From assembly GCA_041650055.1 (NCBI GenBank), contig JBAZLV010000071.1, positions 1 to 5,044 of the forward strand: DNA of 5,044 nt, given 5' to 3'. This DNA comes from JBAZLV01 sp041650055. Its GTDB lineage: Bacteria > Nitrospirota > UBA9217. The notes beneath the pieces were generated by a model. That model was not told where the DNA came from and searched no databases. It worked only from the letters and a program-made list of their open reading frames with translations. Positions 1 to 4,136 of this stretch are shown piece by piece. The translations under genes were made by a program, and so were the position numbers. Each line of letters starts with the position of its first letter. Position 1 is the stretch's first letter.

Positions 1-1179
1 GAAAAAACTATCTAGTTTTTCACCTAAATTAAAATTCGAATGTCCTTGTCGGAGTAGTTTATCAATCTTGCCACTGAGCTCAGGCATCCATTTATCAACG
101 TTAACCCTGATTGTGATGAATGGATGAGCACCTCGATAGGTTCCGTATAAGAAACACCACTGGCATCTGAACGCACAGCCATTGGTCATTGGTTTTAGCG
201 GATTGAATGTGCAGCATTTTATACGCGGATCAAGCATTTCGAAATCATCTTCAATGTCAAGCTTGGGGCTGAGAAACCAAATGTCCCGAGCATTAAGAGC
301 TAAAATTGCATGGCTTCGATCGTCATCTTCTTGTTCGTTTTTTAATCTGCAGATAGTCGGAGAAGCGGTTGCAACATTGGCAGGTTTACAATCGCCATTA
401 TATGGAATGTGTAGTGTTTGTTCACTTGCAGGAAAAGCGTCTAGGATTCTACGTGTCACCGGCAAATTGGCAACAGATTCATGATAGATGATTTCCTTCG
501 GTGGAAGGCGATCTATCGCTCTAGGTCTTGTGTCCATATCTGAAGTTGTAGGGGTGCGTGGAGCATCAACTATTTGGATTCTACTTGGTGGAGGAGTAAC
601 CGGCATAGACGGCTGAGATATCGTAGGTGGCACTGGATTTTTCTGTGTCACGGGCTTCAAAGGCTTTTCAGTAATCAATTCAACCTTGCTTGCCATCGTT
701 GCACCCAGGGCTTCCAGAATCTTAGCTACGCGGTCAACACCTACATTTTTATAACCGTTTCTTTCATCTCTTGAGACCAGAGATTCATGGACTCCCAAAC
801 GCTTTGCAAGTTCACGAATAGAAATACCTCTGGCCTTACGAGCCATGATGAGACATTTACCTATGTCATTAATATCGTCAATTATCGGAAGCTTCTTTTC
901 CTTCATTTGTTCATAGTGAAAAATCTCTTCCTGCAACTTCCGATAATCTTTTGTTAAAGGTTCCATAACAACATCGAGGTCTTTTTCAGAAATTCCTTTT
1001 TGTTTGAGCAATTGAGCATATTCAAGAAGACGTTTCTTTTCATTGGCCAATTTTTCTTTAGCGGCTTGTAATTCTTTTTCATTTCGGAGCATAATAATCC
1101 ACGACGTTGGGATATTTTTACTGCAAGACATATACGTCTCACTGTCAGAAATATCAAGTTTGTCGAAAATGTTTCGCAT
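1..1179 (-). CDS. XRE-HTH / spore photoproduct lyase-like radical SAM fusion protein (3' end beyond window)
   Basis: The reverse strand is open for 393 codons from ATG at 1179 to the left edge, so the C-terminus is missing. Residues about 31-97 are charged and helical, probably coiled coil. Residues 103-168 form an XRE/Cro-type helix-turn-helix (recognition region SIRELAKRLGVHESLVSRDE, 120-139). Residues 169-226 are a Pro/Thr-rich linker. From about 229 the sequence matches spore photoproduct lyase-like proteins: LPVTRRILDAFP (239-250), then the radical SAM motif CAFRCQWC with C335, C339 and C342 (CX3CX2C), then ITIRVNVD (355-362) and NLGEKLDS (384-391). Such enzymes bind a 4Fe-4S cluster and cleave S-adenosylmethionine; SPL repairs the UV spore photoproduct in DNA. 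The HTH implies DNA binding or autoregulation (inference). The ATG is the first after in-frame TAA 1198-1200, but its ribosome site is weak, so Met17 (ATG 1129-1131) is an alternative start. The substrate is unknown. Family call firm, function not. Confidence 0.85.
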   Translation of the reverse strand, partial: MRNIFDKLDISDSETYMSCSKNIPTSWIIMLRNEKELQAAKEKLANEKKRLLEYAQLLKQKGISEKDLDVVMEPLTKDYRKLQEEIFHYEQMKEKKLPIIDDINDIGKCLIMARKARGISIRELAKRLGVHESLVSRDERNGYKNVGVDRVAKILEALGATMASKVELITEKPLKPVTQKNPVPPTISQPSMPVTPPPSRIQIVDAPRTPTTSDMDTRPRAIDRLPPKEIIYHESVANLPVTRRILDAFPASEQTLHIPYNGDCKPANVATASPTICRLKNEQEDDDRSHAILALNARDIWFLSPKLDIEDDFEMLDPRIKCCTFNPLKPMTNGCAFRCQWCFLYGTYRGAHPFITIRVNVDKWMPELSGKIDKLLRQGHSNFNLGEKLDSFF

Positions 1180-1200
1180 GTTACGCTTGTTACATGTTTA
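1164..1200. promoter_or_regulatory. Near-repeats over the start codon of the HTH gene, possible operator
   Basis: Three adjacent 9-mers, ATGTTTCGC (1169-1177), ATGTTACGC (1178-1186) and TTGTTACAT (1187-1195), are followed by GTTTA. A 5-bp inverted repeat CGAAA-ATG-TTTCG (1164-1176) overlaps the first. They cover the reverse-strand start codon (1177-1179) of the gene carrying an XRE-type HTH, which is where such a regulator would repress itself. No convincing -35/-10 pair is visible on either strand of the 1180-1289 gap between the divergent genes; TATGAT at 1253-1258 is only a weak -10 candidate for the toxin-antitoxin operon. Operator function is inferred from position alone. Confidence 0.35.
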
Positions 1201-1289
1201 TACGGAGGGTAGGGGCTTCTTAATGGGTAACGATGCGGATTTCCCTGTGCCTTATGATATGGTAAGATAAGCATGAAAAGAGGTGGATC

Positions 1290-1511
1290 ATGAAAGATTA
1301 TATTGTTGTTGATCCTGCAATCTGCGCTGGAAAGCCGATCATTCGGGGAACAAGAATTATGGTCAAGAACATCCTCGGAATGGTTGCAGGCGGATACACC
1401 GTTGAAAAGATTTTACAGGCTTATCCGGAATTAAAATTAGAGATGGTTCAGGATGCACTGGAATACGCTGCTCAAGTCGTCGATGAAGAGCAGGTTTACG
1501 CATATGCCTGA
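1290..1511 (+). CDS. DUF433 family antitoxin (VapB-like)
   Basis: This 73-residue protein is a standard-length DUF433 member. It shows the family pattern: IVVDPAIC (5-12), GKP (14-16), IRGTRI (18-23), a Gly-rich turn, YPEL (45-48) and a final helix with ALEYA (56-60). DUF433 proteins have a small helix-turn-helix-like fold, and many are the antitoxin partner of a PIN-like toxin, binding and neutralising it and probably repressing the operon. ATG at 1290 follows a good ribosome site, AAGAGGTG (1278-1285). The stop codon overlaps the start of the next gene by 8 bases, so the two are translationally coupled with antitoxin first, as is usual for type II toxin-antitoxin pairs. The acidic C-terminal tail (DEEQ) would be the likely toxin-contact segment (inference). 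The antitoxin role rests on family and gene order. Confidence 0.92.
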   Translation: MKDYIVVDPAICAGKPIIRGTRIMVKNILGMVAGGYTVEKILQAYPELKLEMVQDALEYAAQVVDEEQVYAYA

Positions 1512-1896
1512 ACAAGTGTTAAAAATCCTGTTAGATCAGAATATCCCGGTTGCAGTTGCCAAGTGGCTTCGAGATTCCAAACCTGGATGGATAATCAGAC
1601 ATGTTAACGAGGTTGATCTCGCAGGCAAGCCCGATGAGCGAATCTTTGAATGGGCACAAGCAGATGGATCAATAGTCATAACGTACGATGAAGATTTTGC
1701 CGATGTAAGGATGTTCAGCCTTGGCCGTCATCATGGAGTCATCAGACTCAGGGTTTGGCCTACCACCATCGAAAAAACAATTGAGGCTCTTGACAGACTT
1801 TTCAAGCAGGTTCCATCTCATGAATTCACTGATAGCCTCGTTGTGATTGACGATAATAAAATTAGAATCAGGAAAAGCAGGCAACAAAGTCATTAG
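1504..1896 (+). CDS. DUF5615 family PIN-like toxin (putative ribonuclease)
   Basis: This is a 130-residue protein of the DUF5615 (Mut7-C-like, PIN superfamily) type. ILLDQNIP (8-15) supplies the first acidic residue, D11, with N13. HVNEVDLAGKPDERIFEWA (33-51) is the family's central helix region with E36, D44 and E45. VITYDEDFADV (58-68) gives the C-terminal acidic cluster D62 and D64. These acids match the metal-binding site expected of PIN-like nucleases, so an RNA-cleaving toxin held in check by the upstream DUF433 protein is the likely role. I chose ATG 1504: it overlaps the antitoxin stop by 8 bases, has GAAGAGCAGG (1485-1494) upstream, and places the conserved LLDQN near the N-terminus as in the family. 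An earlier in-frame ATG at 1453 would add 17 residues lacking family character. The gene appears intact, with all acidic positions present. RNase activity and target are inferred. Confidence 0.9.
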   Translation: MPEQVLKILLDQNIPVAVAKWLRDSKPGWIIRHVNEVDLAGKPDERIFEWAQADGSIVITYDEDFADVRMFSLGRHHGVIRLRVWPTTIEKTIEALDRLFKQVPSHEFTDSLVVIDDNKIRIRKSRQQSH

Positions 1897-1926
1897 TAAA
1901 ATCCGTGTCACTTGGACTGTTTTTTG

Positions 1927-1950
1927 TGGAGACAAATTGGAGACGGAGAT
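1927..1950. repeat. Direct repeat TGGAGAC in purine-rich spacer
   Basis: TGGAGAC occurs at 1927-1933 and 1938-1944, one helical turn (11 bp) apart, and a degenerate copy CGGAGAT follows at 1944-1950. The plus strand stays strongly purine-rich until about 1995. The block lies between the toxin gene and the tRNA fragment, so helically phased arm-type integrase sites are one possible explanation. No gene is supported in 1897-2089. Confidence 0.35.
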
Positions 1951-2089
1951 AGCGAGAAAAGCAGGGAAAAATGGGGAAACGAGGGGAAAGATACTCGCAA
2001 CGATTGCGTTAACATTGTCATATAATATCAATAAGTTATACTGTAATATCAGGCACTTGGGGAAAGATCTAAAAATGCCTTGGAGGTAA

Positions 2090-2136
2090 TTCCTAATCCG
2101 TGTCTGCCGCCTGTTCGAATCAGGCCAGGGGCGCCA
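2090..2136 (+). tRNA. 3' fragment of a tRNA gene, probably tRNA-Arg(CCT); likely attachment site
   Basis: The 3' half of a tRNA is readable. The anticodon-like loop TTCCTAA is at 2090-2096, with CCT at 2092-2094. The T arm GCCTG-TTCGAAT-CAGGC (2109-2125) has a perfect 5-bp stem. The acceptor 3' strand CAGGGGC (2126-2132), discriminator G and encoded CCA (2134-2136) follow. No 5' acceptor strand (GCCCCTG expected), D arm or 5' anticodon stem lies upstream; the five bases before the loop do not pair with TCCGT. The variable loop would be 7 nt, two longer than normal, so the Arg assignment is tentative. A 3'-only tRNA with its own terminator is typical of the attR end left by an element integrated in a tRNA gene. 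A plain decayed tRNA is the alternative. Confidence 0.75.
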
Positions 2137-2145
2137 AATCATTAG

Positions 2146-2178
2146 GGTTTTCAGGTAATTCTGAAAACCTTTTTTTTT
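2146..2178 (+). terminator. Intrinsic terminator downstream of the tRNA fragment
   Basis: A perfect 9-bp stem GGTTTTCAG (2146-2154) / CTGAAAACC (2161-2169) encloses a 6-nt loop GTAATT and runs directly into nine T residues (2170-2178). It starts 10 bases after the CCA end, as expected for the native terminator of the tRNA gene, and works only in the plus direction since no T run follows the stem on the other strand. Confidence 0.92.
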
Positions 2179-2182
2179 CGGT

Positions 2183-2200
2183 GCTAAAACAGCGCTAAAA
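2183..2200. repeat. Direct repeat GCTAAAA after the terminator
   Basis: GCTAAAA occurs at 2183-2189 and 2194-2200, again 11 bp apart. It sits on the other side of the tRNA fragment from the TGGAGAC repeats. It may be chance in AT-rich DNA or a relic of a recombination site. No gene is visible between 2179 and 2290. Confidence 0.25.
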
Positions 2201-2290
2201 ATGCAGGACGGTTGAAGCGGTATTTTGAGGATCAAAGCATTCGGCGGGAATTTACGGGAGTGAATCAGCGGAATACCCAGACCTAGTAAT

Positions 2291-2395
2291 ATGTTAACAA
2301 CCGATCTTCCATTTAAAGTTTCTGATTCCACGATTGTTATTATCAAAGGACTCCCAATTCATCAGTGCGATAAATGTTCCGAGTACTTGATGTAA
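2291..2395 (+). pseudogene. Remnant of an MqsA/YgiT-type zinc-finger antitoxin
   Basis: A 34-codon frame from ATG 2291 to TAA 2393-2395 reads LTTDLPFKVSDSTIVIIKG, then LPIHQCDKCSEYLM. This matches the middle of MqsA/YgiT-family antitoxins: a beta strand ending in a VIIKxLP-like segment, then a CxxC pair in a CDKCSEYL context (family consensus resembles C..CGE.yl). Full-length members also have an N-terminal CxxC pair that completes the zinc site, and usually a C-terminal HTH. Here no CxxC appears upstream (an in-frame TGA lies at 2261-2263), no ribosome site precedes the ATG, and the frame stops just after EYLM. No toxin partner is adjacent. It is best read as a fragment truncated at both ends. 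A free-standing 34-residue peptide is possible but unlikely. Confidence 0.6.
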
Positions 2396-2403
2396 GGAAT
2401 CCT

Positions 2404-3822
2404 CTATGATTTTTCGGCTTTTTTTCGACGGCAAATGAAGAAATAAACGACCGATATTGCTGAAATCATCACTCCTACATTGAAGAGAATCGAACCTATG
2501 AACGCATGCCTGAGCATTTCACTCGGCTCCCACAAGTCGGAAAAATAGGAAGCAACGGCATTCAGCACCCCGGAAAAAACAAGAAACAGCGGGGCGGAGA
2601 TATATGCATCCCTGCGTTTGAAAAGTACAATGAGCAAAAAGGCGGAACACAAGGCCGCTAAAACAAGTTTTGTCCTGATTCCCAGAAAATCCGATGGCGA
2701 AATACGGCTCAAGCCCTGCTGAATTGTTATTACTTTTTCACCCGGCCGCGGAAAGGAAACTTCAGATGTCGGATATTTTCCGAAATGGAAAGAAGGAGAT
2801 TCCGTGAAGGATTGTCCCAGAATGCAGTCAAGATCATTATAGGATTGTTTCAGTATGTAAAAAGGATGACTCAACAGCCATCGCATATAAAGGTTTGGGG
2901 CTTTTTTTATAAAATCCATGGGAATTTTCATGGCATATAAACCACCAAGTATTTGCTGGTAATTTGCCGAACACCAAGGTTGGGAATTCAGATGAAAGCC
3001 CAAGCCAATCGTTTCCGGCATGCCCATGTCCGTGAAGTTTTTTCGAATTTCAGGATCAGGCAGGACAAATCCCGCAATAATATGACTGGTCGTATAACTT
3101 TGCCTTTCTCTGAAATGAATCACCTGATTGACTGATACAGCCGTGAGGCATAAAAATACGAGTAATATTTGCCAGCGCTTCAATAAATTCCTGTTTAAAA
3201 GGATTACATACGCCATTCCCAATATAACCAGCATCACAATTGAATCCCTGGTGCCGGCCGCGAAGAGCGCACATAACGCCAATAGTAATAAACCCCACCA
3301 GAATCCGATTTTCCTGATAAGTTTGTCGAATCCAAATACTAATGAGAAAAGCAATAATACCAATGCAAGAGCCATGGAATCCGATTTCAGGAATTTATTG
3401 AAAACGTAATATTGCTGGATGTAAGCCGAAAGTGAAACCGCAAGAAAAACAATCCTTGCTGTTTTTCCGGTAAACAGCCCCGAGACAACTTTTGCAAATA
3501 TTATCCATGAAATATATTGAATGGTTGTCTGGGCAAGCATGATGTTTGCCGCGCTTGCCAGATCGTAATTTCCAAATAACCAGTAAAACAGCGGTAGAAA
3601 CCATGGACGCCAGACTGTTTCATAGTTCTTGAGAAATTCATCATAAGTACCGCTTCCCATCAAATTAATATAATCGTGGCAATCATCGAAACAGATGGGC
3701 GTTCCTATGCTCAGTCTCAGGTAGCAGTAATAATTGGCCAGTATAAATAAGAACCAGACCAGTTTCTCCCGGCTTTTTATCGTTTCATAAATCCCGTTCA
3801 GTTTTTTTAATAGTGCATTCAA
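2404..3822 (-). CDS. Polytopic membrane protein of unknown function, GT-C glycosyltransferase-like topology
   Basis: The protein has 472 residues and about ten hydrophobic helices. TM1 is at about 21-38, further helices lie between 72 and 236, a long hydrophilic segment spans about 237-384, and the last helices are near 386-401, 408-426 and 440-463, ending in a basic tail RRKKAEK. The first loop after TM1 carries acidic residues (FDDCHDY, 45-51), followed by WRPWFLPLFYWLFG (71-84). Later come FLKSDSMAL (144-152) and GTRDSIV (190-196), and near the end EPSEMLRHAF (432-441). An acidic first loop, many helices and a large soluble segment resemble GT-C lipid-linked sugar transferases or surface-glycan membrane proteins, but I recognise no family. 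The start is TTG at 3820-3822: no in-frame ATG precedes Met55, which lies after TM1, and in-frame TGA 3847-3849 bounds the frame. GGGA (about 10 bases upstream) is a weak ribosome site. It is not in an evident operon. Confidence 0.8.
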   Translation of the reverse strand: MNALLKKLNGIYETIKSREKLVWFLFILANYYCYLRLSIGTPICFDDCHDYINLMGSGTYDEFLKNYETVWRPWFLPLFYWLFGNYDLASAANIMLAQTTIQYISWIIFAKVVSGLFTGKTARIVFLAVSLSAYIQQYYVFNKFLKSDSMALALVLLLFSLVFGFDKLIRKIGFWWGLLLLALCALFAAGTRDSIVMLVILGMAYVILLNRNLLKRWQILLVFLCLTAVSVNQVIHFRERQSYTTSHIIAGFVLPDPEIRKNFTDMGMPETIGLGFHLNSQPWCSANYQQILGGLYAMKIPMDFIKKAPNLYMRWLLSHPFYILKQSYNDLDCILGQSFTESPSFHFGKYPTSEVSFPRPGEKVITIQQGLSRISPSDFLGIRTKLVLAALCSAFLLIVLFKRRDAYISAPLFLVFSGVLNAVASYFSDLWEPSEMLRHAFIGSILFNVGVMISAISVVYFFICRRKKAEKS

Positions 3823-4032
3823 GAAATATTGATCCCGAAGAGATCTTCATAAAGCGGCGCAACAAGCTGGTCGCACCTCGGCATTCACTTTCTCCAGTTT
3901 CACCGTCAAGCAGATGACCTTCGAAATGCCTGGCTATTCAGATATTACATACTTTTATTTTTGAGGCTAGTAGAACAAGTCGGAGAAAGTATCAAGACGA
4001 AGGAATAATGTCCTCAACACCACTTGCACCAT

Positions 4033-4050
4033 GCTAATTAACTTATTAGC
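4033..4050. repeat. Inverted repeat, possible operator
   Basis: GCTAAT (4033-4038) and ATTAGC (4045-4050) form a perfect 6-bp dyad around TAACTT. It overlaps the -35 position of the putative lipase promoter, a place where a dimeric regulator could bind. It has no T run, so it is not a terminator. Confidence 0.3.
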
Positions 4051-4071
4051 CTTGATGACGTAAGATATAAT
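4043..4071 (+). promoter_or_regulatory. Candidate sigma-70-type promoter for the lipase gene
   Basis: A perfect -10 box TATAAT (4066-4071) lies 65 bases before the lipase start. Seventeen bases upstream is TTATTA (4043-4048), which matches only three of six positions of the -35 consensus. The -10 is strong and the -35 weak, so activation by another factor is possible. Confidence 0.35.
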
Positions 4072-4136
4072 TTTGTCCACATCCGCCGGTTCATGGTAAT
4101 TCACTGATTACAATATAACCTGAACAGGATAACCCG

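Larger units (their letters stand above)
3823..4136. other. Intergenic region between divergent genes, no convincing gene
   Basis: About 310 AT-rich bases separate the membrane protein gene from the lipase gene. The minus strand has a 21-codon frame (ATG 3882-3884, stop TGA 3819-3821) ending LVAPLYEDLFGINIS; its stop overlaps the TTG start of the membrane gene, but a TGA sits directly before its ATG, so it is either a broken gene tail or chance. A 9-bp inverted pair ACTTTCTCC (3887-3895) / GGAGAAAGT (3982-3990) is present. The rest contains frequent stops in all frames. Confidence 0.5.

Noticed and set aside
182..484. 100-codon plus-strand frame
   Set aside because: It is antisense to the SPL-like coding region, whose conserved motifs identify the true strand.
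954..1274. Reverse-strand frame with a longer 5' end than the HTH gene
   Set aside because: It is a different frame from the HTH-SPL gene, which accounts for this region with real domains; the alternative has no recognisable content.
1453..1503. Upstream in-frame start of the DUF5615 gene
   Set aside because: The extra 17 residues lie inside the antitoxin gene and lack family similarity; ATG 1504 gives the normal family N-terminus and stop-start overlap.
1847..2089. 80-codon plus-strand frame after the toxin gene
   Set aside because: It starts inside the toxin gene in another frame, has no ribosome site, and follows the purine-rich strand, which yields many Lys, Glu and Gly codons by composition. 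A decayed integrase tail was considered but no motif supports it.
1669..2346. Long reverse-strand open frame containing a WPDSNRRQ-like peptide
   Set aside because: The peptide is the antisense translation of the tRNA T arm, a well-known source of false proteins. The frame also runs antisense through the toxin gene and terminator, and has no domain or ribosome site.
3833..3964. Plus-strand open stretch in the intergenic region
   Set aside because: It has no start codon near its beginning, no ribosome site and no recognised motif, and most of it is AT-rich.
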